In this document: positions 46,449 through 55,487 of the stretch, piece by piece
How positions within the stretch are numbered: position 1 is the stretch's first letter
Layout: the number at the start of each line of letters is the position of its first letter
NCBI RefSeq assembly: GCF_009930815.1
Contig: NZ_CP022222.1
Location: 124,001 to 188,000, forward strand
Length of the DNA: 64,000 nt
Origin: Bradyrhizobium sp. CCBAU 051011
GTDB lineage: Bacteria > Pseudomonadota > Alphaproteobacteria > Rhizobiales > Xanthobacteraceae
Direction of reading: 5' to 3'
Translations under genes and position numbers: made by a program
Notes under the pieces: generated by a model
Told to the model about the DNA's origin: nothing
Databases searched by the model: none
Seen by the model: only the letters and a program-made list of their open reading frames with translations

Positions 46449-48695
46449 ATGACAGCCAATCGCAAGAGCCGCGTTGCGAGCAAGACCCACAAAGACACTT
46501 TGCGATTCGCGCCGAACTTCACCGCCTATGTACTTCCTCCCGATGTGGTCTGCCTCTACTCGGAGGATCGCAAATTCTTCCTGCACGGCGATCTGTATTG
46601 TGCGGTGGCCACGTCGATCGGAAAAAATGGAAAATCTGCGCCAGAGATCGCTCGCCAGCTTTCGAAGAGCTTTCCACCCGACAAGATAGAGGAAGCAATC
46701 AAGCGGCTGCTCGAGCGCCGATACGTCGTTACAGGAGCATCGCGCGCATTCGATGGCGCCGTCGCTGGATATTGGGCGAGCCTCGGCCTGCCTCTCGAGA
46801 TCGCGGAGCAGAATCTCCGCAATTGCCCCGTGCGGGTCGAAGCGATCGATGTCAAAGGCGCCAAAGAACTGAGTGTGGCTTTGAGCAAACTCGGCGTTCA
46901 AATCGTCAAGCGTTCGCCCAAACTTACGATCACGTTGGTGAACGACTATCTTGACCGGCGGCTGGCCGAGATGAACCGGGAACGCGTCGCTGACAAGACG
47001 CCCTGGCTGCTGGTGCAGCCGTCCGGCGTGTTTCCGCTGGTGGGCCCCGTGTTCAAACCGGGCGAGAGCGCCTGCTGGAACTGTCTGTTCGATCGCATGA
47101 TCCGTAACCGGGAGATCAAGGGATTTCTCGACCGCGGACCGGCGCAGACGGTCGCCGTATCGCCCTTGGTCCAGCACACCGTTGGACAAACCGCAATCCA
47201 CTTCGCTGCCGTCGAAATCACCAAAGCGATTGCCTCGGGTTTTCGCACCGATCTGCGCGATCATATTGCGAGCCTCGATCTGACTGGTGCGGTCATCGCC
47301 AAGCACTTTGTCGCGCGGCGCCCGCAATGTCTCACCTGCGGGAGCAAGAAACTGCAGAGTCCACGCCGGGCGGCGACTTCAATCGAGATCGCCGAAGGCA
47401 GCAAGCTCATCATGACCAGCGGTGGATATCGCACCGTGACCGCTCGGGCCACCGTGGCGCGCTTCCGCAAGCATGTAAGCCCGCTGACCGGCGTGGTTAC
47501 GCGGCTCGAGCGGATCGAGGTCGATCTGCCGATGAACACCAATTTTTTCGCCCACCACAATTTCTCTGCGCCGGCCCAAAGCGTCGATCAGCTCAGGTCC
47601 GGACTGAGCGGCGGCAGCTTCGGCAAGGGCTCCACGGCGGAGCAGGGCGAGGCCAGCGCGCTGATGGAGGCGATCGAGCGCTATTCGGGCATTTTCCAGG
47701 GTGACGAGATCAGGACGGCGCGCCGCCTTACCGATTTCGCTCGCGGCGACGCCCTTCACCCCAATGACATCCAACTTTTCAGCGAAACGCAATTTCAAAA
47801 CAGGCATGCCCAACAGCCGAACGATTCACACCCGGTTCCTGAGCCGCTCGATCCCTCGTTGAGGACCGAGTGGTCGCCGGTCTGGTCGTTGCGCGACAAG
47901 CGTTTCAAATATCTTCCGACCGGCCTGCTCTACTTCTTCTATGGCGGTTTCCATACCGACTCCAACGGTTGCGCGGCCGGCAACACCCGCGAGGAAGCCA
48001 TCGTTCAGGGCTTTCTCGAACTGATCGAGCGCGATGCCTACGCCATCTGGTGGTACAACCGGCTGCAGCGTGCCGAGGTCGACCTCAAGCAATTCGACGA
48101 TTCCTATGTCCGGGATCTGCAAGCCCAGTTTGCTGATGCCGGACGCCGGCTGTGGGTGCTCGACGTCACCAGCGATCTCGGCATTCCCACTTACGTGGCG
48201 ATCATGCACTGGATGCAGAACGGCCACGAGAATATCGAGTTCGGTTCCGGCGCGCATTTCGATCGCCGCATCGCTCTGCTGCGTTCGCTCACCGAGCTGA
48301 CCCAGTTCATGTCAATTGGCATGATGGGCGGCGCCAGCGGTGAGAAGCCGACGCTTGACGGTATCAAGCCGCTGCGGCTGGAAGATTATCCGTTCCTGAT
48401 CCCGAGCAACAATCCGATTGTTCCGCCGGCTCCCGACCTAAAGGTTCTCGACAATACGCGCGATCAGGTGAATGCCTGTGTCGAGATCGCCACCCAGGCA
48501 GGTTACGATTTCCTTGTGCTCGACCAGACGCGGCCCGACGTTGAGGTCCCCGTCGTTCGCGTGCTTGTTCCGGGCCTGCGGCATTTCTATCGCCGCTTCG
48601 CACCCGGCCGGCTTTACGATGTTCCGTTGAGGCTTGGATTGTTGGATCGCCCGCGGCTGGAAAGCGAACTCACGCCGTTCCTGCCGCACACCTGA
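46449..48695 (+). CDS. TOMM cyclodehydratase: fused leader-binding E1-like and YcaO domains
   Basis: 748 residues. N-terminal ~100 residues form the leader-binding winged-helix part (PDVVCLYSEDRKFFLHGDLY, APEIARQLSKSF). The E1-like middle carries a four-Cys zinc site, ESACWNCLFDR at about 208-211 and PQCLTCGSKK at about 295-298. The YcaO domain from about 360 has the ATP-binding motifs STAEQGEASALMEAIERYSG and AAGNTREEAIVQGFLELIER, and ends FLPHT. It would convert Cys (and Ser/Thr) of the precursor to azolines with ATP. Full length for the SagC-SagD fusion type. Ends 12 bases before the dehydrogenase gene. Confidence 0.9.
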   Translation: MTANRKSRVASKTHKDTLRFAPNFTAYVLPPDVVCLYSEDRKFFLHGDLYCAVATSIGKNGKSAPEIARQLSKSFPPDKIEEAIKRLLERRYVVTGASRAFDGAVAGYWASLGLPLEIAEQNLRNCPVRVEAIDVKGAKELSVALSKLGVQIVKRSPKLTITLVNDYLDRRLAEMNRERVADKTPWLLVQPSGVFPLVGPVFKPGESACWNCLFDRMIRNREIKGFLDRGPAQTVAVSPLVQHTVGQTAIHFAAVEITKAIASGFRTDLRDHIASLDLTGAVIAKHFVARRPQCLTCGSKKLQSPRRAATSIEIAEGSKLIMTSGGYRTVTARATVARFRKHVSPLTGVVTRLERIEVDLPMNTNFFAHHNFSAPAQSVDQLRSGLSGGSFGKGSTAEQGEASALMEAIERYSGIFQGDEIRTARRLTDFARGDALHPNDIQLFSETQFQNRHAQQPNDSHPVPEPLDPSLRTEWSPVWSLRDKRFKYLPTGLLYFFYGGFHTDSNGCAAGNTREEAIVQGFLELIERDAYAIWWYNRLQRAEVDLKQFDDSYVRDLQAQFADAGRRLWVLDVTSDLGIPTYVAIMHWMQNGHENIEFGSGAHFDRRIALLRSLTELTQFMSIGMMGGASGEKPTLDGIKPLRLEDYPFLIPSNNPIVPPAPDLKVLDNTRDQVNACVEIATQAGYDFLVLDQTRPDVEVPVVRVLVPGLRHFYRRFAPGRLYDVPLRLGLLDRPRLESELTPFLPHT

Positions 48696-48707
48696 AAGGC
48701 AGGTCTT

Positions 48708-50171
48708 TTGAAAGGCAGCTCTTTCGTGCGCGCTCCCCGGAAAAAGCCGACCAGGAAGATCGCGCCAGTCATCGCCGCCCGATTGAACGGTCATTTCTCC
48801 TTTCAGATGCAGGCGGACGGAAGCATCGCCGCCTCCGTGGACGGCTATTTTGTCAATCTGGGACATATCAGTCCGGCCGCGCTGGACCTTGCGCGGAATC
48901 TGGCCGACGGCCTGCCGCTCGCGTCCTTTGCCGGCAAGAGCGCCATCGCGAAGGAAGTCGATGTCCTGGCGCATCGACTGGCACGGCACGGGTTGCTCGA
49001 ATACCGCCTGTCCTTTCCGCGTGACGAGCAGGACATCGTGGTCATCGAACCCCAGGTCCCAGAGTATTGGCCGCTATGCGCAAAGCTCGGCGAGAGTGAC
49101 ACCATCGTGCTGTCGCGCTTTGCCTATCTGCGCCGACGCGGCAACGAAATGGTGCTGGAATCGCCGCGCGCCGGCGCGCTGTTTCGAATTGGCGACCCCG
49201 CCATTGCCGCCACCCTCGCTGCGCTGTCACGGCCTCAGAAGATCAGCAGGCTTCGCCGCCACGCGGCCGCCTTCAACCTCGATCTGCTCGAACTGCTGCT
49301 GGATAGCCAGTTCCTGCTCAAGCTCGATGCGAAAAGCGGCGACGGCCTTCGGGTGAATGAAGGCGACGGCAATCTCGTTCTCTGGGATTTCCATGATCTC
49401 GTGTTTCACACGCGGAGCACGGAAGGCCGCCAAGCCAATCCGGTTGGCAGCACCTTCGCCTATGCAAGCGTCGTTTCACCGCCGCCTGCGGTGCGCCCGC
49501 CGTGGCCGGGCAAGAGAATCGAGCTGCGCACGTTCTTCACCTCGGATCCGGTCTCGCCCTTCGCAGGCCTGTTGCGCGAACGCCATTCAGTCCGGGATTT
49601 CGATGACGAGCATCCGATCACGCTCGCCGAGCTCGCCCAGTTCCTGGACAGCGCTGCCCGAGTCCTGTCGGAATGGAAGGGCGGCGCGCCTTTCGAAGGC
49701 GGTCCTGCGATCACCTACAGCTCAAGACCCTATCCGTCGGCGGGCAGCGCATACGAACTGGAATTGTATCTGGCGGTCACGAATTGCGAGGGGCTTGCAC
49801 GCGGACTTTACCACTACGACGCGGGCGGCCACGCGCTGGTAGAGATAGGGGTCTCCGCACAGCAATTCCAGGCGCTTTCGGCGGCAGCCGAGTTTGCCAT
49901 GGACGCACCCGGTCCGCCCCAAGTCCTGATCACGATCGCCGCCCGTTTTGGGCGGATCTCCTGGAAGTATAGCTCAATTGCATACTCGCTGATCCTGAAG
50001 GATGTTGGCAGCATGATCCAGACGTTCTACTTGGCGGCCACCAATATGGGCCTTGGTGGCTGCGCCATCGGCACCAGCAACATCGATCTGTTCGCAAAAA
50101 TGACAGGGCTGGAATTCCATGTAGAGGGCCTGGTCGGTCAATTCGCGCTCGGACGCGGCAGGAAACGGTGA
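48708..50171 (+). CDS. SagB-type (ThcOx) azoline dehydrogenase
   Basis: 487 residues from TTG 48708, 12 bases after the cyclodehydratase stop with aaaggcagg upstream. The N-terminal ~270 residues are a winged-helix-rich region. C-terminal nitroreductase-fold domain binds FMN: LLRERHSVRDFDDEHPITL, RPYPSAGSAYELELYLAVTN, GLYHYDAGGHALVEIG, VGSMIQTFYLAATNMGLGGC. It oxidises azolines to aromatic thiazoles and oxazoles. No transporter, protease or immunity gene follows in the cluster. Confidence 0.9.
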   Translation: MKGSSFVRAPRKKPTRKIAPVIAARLNGHFSFQMQADGSIAASVDGYFVNLGHISPAALDLARNLADGLPLASFAGKSAIAKEVDVLAHRLARHGLLEYRLSFPRDEQDIVVIEPQVPEYWPLCAKLGESDTIVLSRFAYLRRRGNEMVLESPRAGALFRIGDPAIAATLAALSRPQKISRLRRHAAAFNLDLLELLLDSQFLLKLDAKSGDGLRVNEGDGNLVLWDFHDLVFHTRSTEGRQANPVGSTFAYASVVSPPPAVRPPWPGKRIELRTFFTSDPVSPFAGLLRERHSVRDFDDEHPITLAELAQFLDSAARVLSEWKGGAPFEGGPAITYSSRPYPSAGSAYELELYLAVTNCEGLARGLYHYDAGGHALVEIGVSAQQFQALSAAAEFAMDAPGPPQVLITIAARFGRISWKYSSIAYSLILKDVGSMIQTFYLAATNMGLGGCAIGTSNIDLFAKMTGLEFHVEGLVGQFALGRGRKR

Positions 50172-50247
50172 TCCCAAGCTAGGCAGTACGTATGCGAAAT
50201 GGCGCTCCCTAGGGGAAACACCCAGTATCCGCAAAAGACATTGATAT

Positions 50248-50298
50248 ACTTAACTTTTTTGCCGTAGTTGATTGCTTGCAACACAACAAAAGTTAAGT
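50248..50298. repeat. Perfect 11-bp inverted repeat after the RiPP operon
   Basis: acttaactttt (50248-50258) and aaaagttaagt (50288-50298) are exact reverse complements with a 29-base spacer. AT-rich in a GC-rich region; it may be an operator or DNA element rather than a terminator. Confidence 0.5.
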
Positions 50299-50319
50299 TC
50301 GTCAGCGGGCTGTCGGGCG

Positions 50320-50508
50320 CTAATGTCGTGCTGCCGTTGGTTCGTTAACCTGACTTATGTCCGGCTCCTCTAGGCCATTAGCGCGAACACATCGGCACTG
50401 CATACCCGCTCCGCATTGACAGCCCAGTTCTTCGGTCCATGCCCGGTTGGGATGGTTCTCGCACACCCAGCCGATCCCAAGACAGAGTTTGCAATCAGGA
50501 TGGATCAT
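50320..50508 (-). CDS. Small Cys-rich protein (WVCENHP family), copy A
   Basis: 62 residues. MIHPDCKLCLGIGWVCENHP, NRAWTEELGCQCGAGMQCRC, then GLEEPDISQV. Seven Cys in CxxC-type pairs make a zinc-binding role plausible. Its ATG overlaps the TGA of the gene at 50505-50714 (ATGA). A close paralogue lies at 55488-55679, and a more distant one at 53103-53288. Confidence 0.7.
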   Translation of the reverse strand: MIHPDCKLCLGIGWVCENHPNRAWTEELGCQCGAGMQCRCVRANGLEEPDISQVNEPTAARH

Positions 50509-50714
50509 TGCACAAGCCGGATCGGGCGCCGCCTGTATTCGTCTATTGCAAGATTTGAAAGCAGCAACCGACGTCGTTCGCCGCGTCTCATCATGCCAGC
50601 GATACGCTCCCCCAAGAATCGTGTGGTGTCGGTGGGGTCGCCAAGTTCGCCTGTCCTCTCAAGGACGCTCCATGCAATGTAGAAAGACTGCTGAAAAAGT
50701 TCGGTGTCGGTCAT
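50505..50714 (-). CDS. Small hypothetical protein paired with the Cys-rich protein, copy A
   Basis: 69 residues from ATG 50714. MTDTELFQQSFYIAWSVLER, FLGERIAGMMRRGERRRLLL, SNLAIDEYRRRPIRLVQ. Basic, helical, cytoplasmic. The paralogue at 55676-55886 keeps the same ending (RGERRRLVLSN.AIDAYR) and the same ATGA overlap with a Cys-rich gene, so the pair is a conserved two-gene module. Function unknown. Confidence 0.65.
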   Translation of the reverse strand: MTDTELFQQSFYIAWSVLERTGELGDPTDTTRFLGERIAGMMRRGERRRLLLSNLAIDEYRRRPIRLVQ

Positions 50715-50748
50715 GCACAATAATCACCACCGCCCCGAAAGCGTTCCA

Positions 50749-50949
50749 CTAGGCAGGATAGGCCAAGCGCGGCGCATCGAGCATCTCGCAGAGGTCGGCG
50801 GCAGCTTCATTCTGCCTTATGCGACGCATGACGTGATCGCGTATCTGACCCTGAGGAAGCATTCCAGCTTGTTCGCGCAGGTGCTGGGTATCTGCAAGCA
50901 GGCGTTCTCGCAGTGTCGATGTCTGTTTGAATCGGCGACGCTTCTGCAT
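50749..50949 (-). CDS. Small basic hypothetical protein
   Basis: 66 residues from ATG 50949. MQKRRRFKQTSTLRERLLAD, TQHLREQAGMLPQGQIRDHV, RRIRQNEAAADLCEML. Mostly helical, one Cys. Small proteins of this type are frequent in Bradyrhizobium genomes; role unknown. Same direction as the copy A module, 35 bases upstream of it. Confidence 0.6.
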   Translation of the reverse strand: MQKRRRFKQTSTLRERLLADTQHLREQAGMLPQGQIRDHVMRRIRQNEAAADLCEMLDAPRLAYPA

Positions 50950-51078
50950 CCGCTGATCCTTTCCTAATGGAGAAAGGCGGGAGCGCTGTTCAGGCGTTCT
51001 CATCACCGATAGATGCCATGGGCCGCTCGATGGTGACTAGATGCTACGCATGTCAGATCGACAGGTCCCCAACAAACG

Positions 51079-51974
51079 TTAGTCAGCCTTTGATAATCCT
51101 TTAAATGAACTAGCGCGGAGCAGCCCCTCAGACGTTATGTCGCGGTATTCAATTTCGGCAGAGAACACCGGCTCGACCCATGTTGCTTTCGGCTTCTTGA
51201 GCGGCTTACTCAATTTGCTCTTGGGGCTAACCACCGTGTCGAGTTGCTTCCTGATCTGGCTGGAAACGGTGCGAGACCATCCGGTCCCAACCTTGCTCAT
51301 ATAGACGAGGTCTTCGCCTGCTGCTTGCCAAGATAGAGCGCGGCCACGCCACTCGGGTCTTTGATAAAGCCGACGACCGGAAACTTGCCCGTATGAACGG
51401 CCTTGATCTTCAGCCAGTCCTCATTCCGCTCCGAACGATAAGGCGCGTCTGCCCGCTTGGCAATAATGCCCTCCCAGTTCAGCTTCGCCGCATGTTCGAA
51501 CATCTTTTGACCATCGCCGACGAGATGTTCAGAATAAAGCACCGGCAGCTCGACGGCGTTTTCGCCGAGCAGGTCTAGCAGGAGCTGCTTGCGATTGATC
51601 TGCGGCAGCTTGCGAAGGTCGCCGTCCCGCCAGAGGAGGTCGAAGGCATAGTAGACTAGACGACCTTGCCTTTCAGCGGCCAGCTCTGCTTGAAGTTCGG
51701 AGAAGTTGGTACGGCCCTCATGAACGACTACTACCTCACCGTCGATGATGGCTTCACCCGGAATAGCGAGCGCTCCAGCGATCTCGGTGAAGCGCTTCGT
51801 CCAGTCTAGACCATTGCGCGTGAAGACCTTCGTTCGGCCGCGGTTCAGATGCACCTGAATGCGATAGCCATCGTATTTGATTTCGTGGAGCCACTGATCG
51901 CCCTTGGGGGCCTTGGTCTTCAGGGTGACCAGTTGGGGCTTAATGAACCCCGGCATCTCGACACGCTTTGGCAC
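51079..51974 (-). pseudogene. LigD-type ATP-dependent DNA ligase domain, copy A, frameshifted
   Basis: From ATG 51974: MPGFIKPQLVTLKTKAP, ligase motif I EIKYDGYRIQVHLNRG with the adenylated Lys, motif III (AIIDGEVVVVHEGRT), motif IV (WEGIIAKRADAPYRSERNED) and motif V (WLKIKAVHTGKFPVVGF). After GVAALYLGKQQ the frame breaks near 51318. The other frame supplies SKVGTGWSRTVSSQIRKQLD and ITSEGLLRASSFKGLSK, stop 51079. The polymerase and phosphoesterase domains of full LigD are absent. One indel separates it from a complete ligase plus OB-fold. Confidence 0.85.
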
Positions 51975-51983
51975 GCGAAACTC

Positions 51984-52241
51984 TCAAAACAACCCGCGCC
52001 CTGTGGGCGAGCAAGGCCCAGCACTTTCCTGCCTTCGGGAAAATCCAGAACAATCTACGAGCGTGATCACTCCTCCAACAACTACGACACGCGGTCTCCG
52101 ACCCTCCGGCGGCCGGCCGCATAGGCGACCAAGGCTAAGCCGATGCTCCAGCTCGGCCGCAAGCTCACGCAGGTTCTGGGCTGTGACGCCCTGGGTGAAT
52201 TCATTCGCCAGCCGGCGGCACCGAGCTGCCGTTCTCTGCAT
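51984..52241 (-). CDS. Small hypothetical protein
   Basis: 85 residues from ATG 52241. The segment TAARCRRLANEFTQGVTAQN, LRELAAELEHR is a helical motif found in many short rhizobial proteins. The C-terminal part after GRPPEGRR is less convincing. It lies 9 bases before the ligase start, in the same direction. Unknown function. Confidence 0.5.
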   Translation of the reverse strand: MQRTAARCRRLANEFTQGVTAQNLRELAAELEHRLSLGRLCGRPPEGRRPRVVVVGGVITLVDCSGFSRRQESAGPCSPTGRGLF

Positions 52242-52476
52242 GCCCCGCCGGGGCTCTTCTCACGTTCAGACCCGCCAGCAGCAGGAACTTTGAAGCAGCC
52301 CTTGAATTCAACAAACATGCCGAAAGAGATCGCAATCACACTCTGGTCCCCTAGTTGCCGCGTGCTTAATCGCCTTCGGGGTCGTGGCAGCGATGATCGC
52401 TCAGTAGCTCAACGCTAACGCTCAGTTAGCGCTAAGAGCGGCCCGGTTTCTTCAGCGTGTCGGCCTGCAGTGCACC

Positions 52477-52743
52477 TCAGCAGCCGAATGATCTGTTTAT
52501 TTTTCCCACCATGCTAATCACCGCCCGGCTGTACTGGGCGTTGTTGAATTGCTCATCCATATATTTGAGATAGAGGAGAGCAACAATGGCGATTAGAGCG
52601 ACAGAAGTCTTTCCGTGATCGGCCGTCTCGACGAGAGCCCGAGCGATATATTTCCGAATGGCGAGATTGTCACGGTGGGGCGGCTTGCGACAACACACCA
52701 GTGCTGCCATCATACTCGCCAAGTCATCGAGAATAGAGACCAT
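52477..52743 (-). CDS. Small hypothetical protein
   Basis: 88 residues from ATG 52743. MVSILDDLASMMAALVCCRK, DNLAIRKYIARALVETADHG, VALIAIVALLYLKYMDEQF. Helical and soluble in character; the ALVETADHG..S segment reads as conserved. No known domain. Confidence 0.45.
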   Translation of the reverse strand: MVSILDDLASMMAALVCCRKPPHRDNLAIRKYIARALVETADHGKTSVALIAIVALLYLKYMDEQFNNAQYSRAVISMVGKINRSFGC

Positions 52744-52913
52744 GGCGTCGCCGCACGCCGACCGACAGCGGGGGCGGCCGGCTCTCGCTTCAAGTTAATC
52801 GCCACATCGCGATGACGCGGGAACAATGGTCCGGTCGGGTCCGTTTGGCCGCCGCAGACGAAATCTTGCGCGAGTAGCCAGGCGGCTGCGTCGGCCTCCA
52901 TCATCGCGAGCAC
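52710..52913 (-). CDS. Possible small hypothetical protein
   Basis: 67 residues. MEADAAAWLLAQDFVCGGQ and PTGPLFPRHRDVAINLKREP look protein-like; it overlaps the start of the previous small gene in another frame by 34 bases. Start and reality uncertain. Confidence 0.25.
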   Translation of the reverse strand: MLAMMEADAAAWLLAQDFVCGGQTDPTGPLFPRHRDVAINLKREPAAPAVGRRAATPWSLFSMTWRV

Positions 52914-53102
52914 ATCATGATCAAGCGAAGGCCTATTTTCGTAATTCTCTGGATATGACCAGCAAGGTGCAGGTCAAGGTTCTGCGTCGGCGGCTGAAGC
53001 TATCGAACGTTGAGCTGGCCGCAATCGTGCGCAAGACCGGAAATTCGATCTCTGCTATCAGCAAGGAAGCTGTCAAGACGTGAGGCGTGCAGGGTTGAGG
53101 TT

Positions 53103-53288
53103 ATGCGGTACTGCTCCACATGCGACAATACCCTGTGGGTCTGCGAAAACCATTTGGATCGCCCGTTCTCGGGCGAGCGGGCCTGCGGCGGCGCTGGCGC
53201 GCCCTGCCCCGTCTGCAACAAGGTTGATGCGGACGATCCGGAAGCAGTCCCGGCAATGCCCGCAGGCTTTAAGCCCGATCTCAGCTAG
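53103..53288 (+). CDS. Small Cys-rich protein (WVCENH family), divergent member
   Basis: 61 residues from ATG 53103. MRYCSTCDNTLWVCENHLDR, PFSGERACGGAGAPCPVCNK. Four CxxC-like pairs, with the WVCENH core shared with the proteins at 50320 and 55488. Likely a small zinc-binding protein. Opposite orientation to its relatives. Confidence 0.65.
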   Translation: MRYCSTCDNTLWVCENHLDRPFSGERACGGAGAPCPVCNKVDADDPEAVPAMPAGFKPDLS

Positions 53289-53808
53289 CGCGATAACGGT
53301 CGCCTTTTAGGTGAGAGCAATCCGCCCTATGCGCCGGCTTCGAACGAAGCTGCTGCGATACCATGGCGCCGGCGGCGAGCCCTACCGCCAAGCTTGCGAA
53401 GGCGCCCACCATTGACTTCTTCGACAGGCTCAATTCCCAGCCGGGCGTCAGACGCTTCGGCGTTATGCCGTAGTCCACAACCGCCGCGATGGCAGACATG
53501 ACGGCGGCGTCACGCACGAGGCCGCTCGCCGACCGAGGTGGATGCGATGCCAGCCAGGCCTCAAAGGGCAGCGCCCAAAACAAAGCCGATGCGTGATGCG
53601 TGGCGAGACCGACGCCGGTATGGGCGAGGTCGACTTGATCGAAGCGGCCTGCGCTCTCGCCATGAAGCCAGTGGCTGGTTGAGTTTGTAGGCCGCATTGG
53701 CGGCTTTCCCTCCGCCTTCGCCAAAGCGGCCAGAGTGGCCGTTGAAACTGCGCTCGCTATGGAGCCCGTTATGACCGTTGACAGCAGTAATTCCGAGGTG
53801 TTGTCCAT
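53281..53808 (-). CDS. Hypothetical membrane protein
   Basis: 175 residues from ATG 53808 with ggagtag upstream. About four membrane segments: LLSTVITGSIASAVSTATLA, THHASALFWALPFEAWLASH, AAVMSAIAAVVDYGITPKRL and MVGAFASLAVGLAAGAMV. The loop SHWLHGESAGRFDQVDL and TPGWELSLSKKS are typical of a family seen in rhizobia; role unknown. Confidence 0.7.
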   Translation of the reverse strand: MDNTSELLLSTVITGSIASAVSTATLAALAKAEGKPPMRPTNSTSHWLHGESAGRFDQVDLAHTGVGLATHHASALFWALPFEAWLASHPPRSASGLVRDAAVMSAIAAVVDYGITPKRLTPGWELSLSKKSMVGAFASLAVGLAAGAMVSQQLRSKPAHRADCSHLKGDRYRAS

Positions 53809-53927
53809 TTTGGTAGCCTGCTACTCCGTTCCTGTATCGACAACAAGCGCGCTGTGGCCGAACTTCCCAATGTTTGCCGTTACGTTCCGCCGCGCTTCAC
53901 CCATTGCTGCGGCACCCCCTTACAAAA

Positions 53928-53952
53928 ACGGCCCCTGGAGCGCAGAGGCCGT
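53928..53952 (-). terminator. Intrinsic terminator-like hairpin (minus)
   Basis: acggcc (53928-53933) and ggccgt (53947-53952) pair; on the minus strand the second arm is followed by ttttg. No minus-strand gene ends just before it, so its transcript is unclear. Confidence 0.35.
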
Positions 53953-54135
53953 CAGTTTTGGAGTCGTCTCACATCGAGTGTGCAAGTGTGCTGTGCCGTA
54001 GTTCGGCACAGATGCAACACGGTCAGGACAGTATCGTTCCTGCAGAAACGCAAACGGCCCCCGGAGCATCTTTCAGAAACCGACGAAGGTGGGCTCTAGG
54101 CGTGGTAAGGTGTTGGTCCACAGGAGGAAGACGTA

Positions 54136-54318
54136 ATGTCGACATCTAAGAAGCCCCTGAAGCCCGATGACTTTCCGGTGAATACCGAAGGGCGAAGAAT
54201 CAAAAAGCAGGACGGCAAGCCTATTGCAGACGCCGAGGACCCCACTGTCGCTGCTGACGTGGCCGAGCGCCTTAACGACGATGAAGCCCGACGCGAAGAA
54301 GATAAGTGGTCAGCCTGA
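54136..54318 (+). CDS. Small acidic hypothetical protein
   Basis: 60 residues; ggagga is 7 bases before the ATG. MSTSKKPLKPDDFPVNTEGR, RIKKQDGKPIADAEDPTVAA, DVAERLNDDEARREEDKWSA. Hydrophilic, probably disordered, ending in a charged helix. A very widespread type in Bradyrhizobium-like genomes; function unknown. Confidence 0.7.
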   Translation: MSTSKKPLKPDDFPVNTEGRRIKKQDGKPIADAEDPTVAADVAERLNDDEARREEDKWSA

Positions 54319-54369
54319 GGATCGGTCGTGCCCATCCGACGACAGCGCATCGAAACCTCTCCCATCTAC

Positions 54370-54570
54370 TTACGTTCCGTTTGAGGAACAACGTGGAGCG
54401 CTGGGATGGCTGTCAACAAACCCACTGGCGACAGCGCCCAGCATCATGTTCGGTGGTGGGGTTCGTCCCAGTCTTCTTGTACGATGAATCGACCATTGTC
54501 CTGCCGCCACAGCAACAGCAGCAGTGATAAGGTAGTAGTCGGCTAGAAACGTTAGCAACTTCTCGCTCAT
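54370..54570 (-). CDS. Possible small membrane protein
   Basis: 66 residues from ATG 54570: MSEKLLTFLADYYLITAAVA, VAAGQWSIHRTRRLGRTPPP. One hydrophobic helix and a basic tail. No strong ribosome site. Confidence 0.3.
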   Translation of the reverse strand: MSEKLLTFLADYYLITAAVAVAAGQWSIHRTRRLGRTPPPNMMLGAVASGFVDSHPSAPRCSSNGT

Positions 54571-55119
54571 GATCTGGACTGACCAAGTTCGTCGGTGGCT
54601 TCGAGAGGTGTCTACTGCGCGACCGATGCTCTGGTCCCTCATCATTGAGTATAATGTGGTGGTTAAGGAACGCGGCCTGACAAGCCTATCTCGGGCCACA
54701 AGAGCATTCAGCACACCGCGAGATACACCGAGTTGTCGCCGATCCGTTTCAAGGACTTCTGGCGGACGTGATGCCGGGCTGTTGCGGGCCATCGGCAACG
54801 CCTCTAGGAGCCACTACGGTGCCCGTTGGTGCGTTTCAGCGCTATGCTAGCGGCTCGCTGCGCGGAGCCAGCTCGATTCTGTACGGGTTCGACAGGCGCT
54901 TCTGCCACCATTTGAGAGTGGCTATCCGCAACACTCCGTAACCGTAGCTTCTGCGAATACACCGTGTGTCCTACGGAGTTCTCGACACCGTTAGAAGATT
55001 GTAGCTTGGCTCTAGCCAGCGCGGCTAATGGCCATACTGGGGGCTGAACCCGTTGTGGCAAGGCCCGGCGTGTATCGTCCCACAACGTCATGCGTCGGGC
55101 CACCTTCAGTATCGCAACC
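54571..55119. other. Intergenic, no supported gene
   Basis: Only short frames without protein-like composition on either strand. Confidence 0.4.
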
Positions 55120-55299
55120 CTATCCCTTCTTTCCGCTCTCTAGTATCGCCCTTTCGACCTCAGACGCCAGCACCGTCAAGTGTGCGGCCAGTCGGTCAAA
55201 TAATTCGCGCTTCTTGGGATCGGTCGCCAAGTTTCGGATTAGCTCGCACTCGGCAGCATCTCTACGGAGTTTTTCCAACTGAGCCAGCATGTCCTGCAT
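55120..55299 (-). CDS. Small helical hypothetical protein
   Basis: 59 residues from ATG 55299 to TAG 55120: MQDMLAQLEKLRRDAAECEL, IRNLATDPKKRELFDRLAAH, LTVLASEVERAILESGKKG. Regular heptad-like Leu spacing suggests a helical hairpin or coiled coil. The DPKKRELF.RLAEH pattern is common in rhizobial small proteins. Confidence 0.6.
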   Translation of the reverse strand: MQDMLAQLEKLRRDAAECELIRNLATDPKKRELFDRLAAHLTVLASEVERAILESGKKG

Positions 55300-55487
55300 C
55301 GCGCCACCGGTTTTGCTTGTTTTGCCTGATCATCAACGCAACGGCCTAGAGCAGCAATACTTTGTTTTTCGGGTGGTCGTTGGGAGTTACAAATCCGGCC
55401 GGGAGCAGGAGCCCAAGTCACCAGCGAACGCGCTGGTCCGTTCACCACGGCTGGCTTCGCCCAGCGCAAGGCTGCTAAGGCAAGGCG

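Noticed and set aside
46203..47327. 374-codon open frame antisense to the cyclodehydratase
   Set aside because: The plus-strand product has zinc and YcaO motifs; the antisense product has no recognisable domain.
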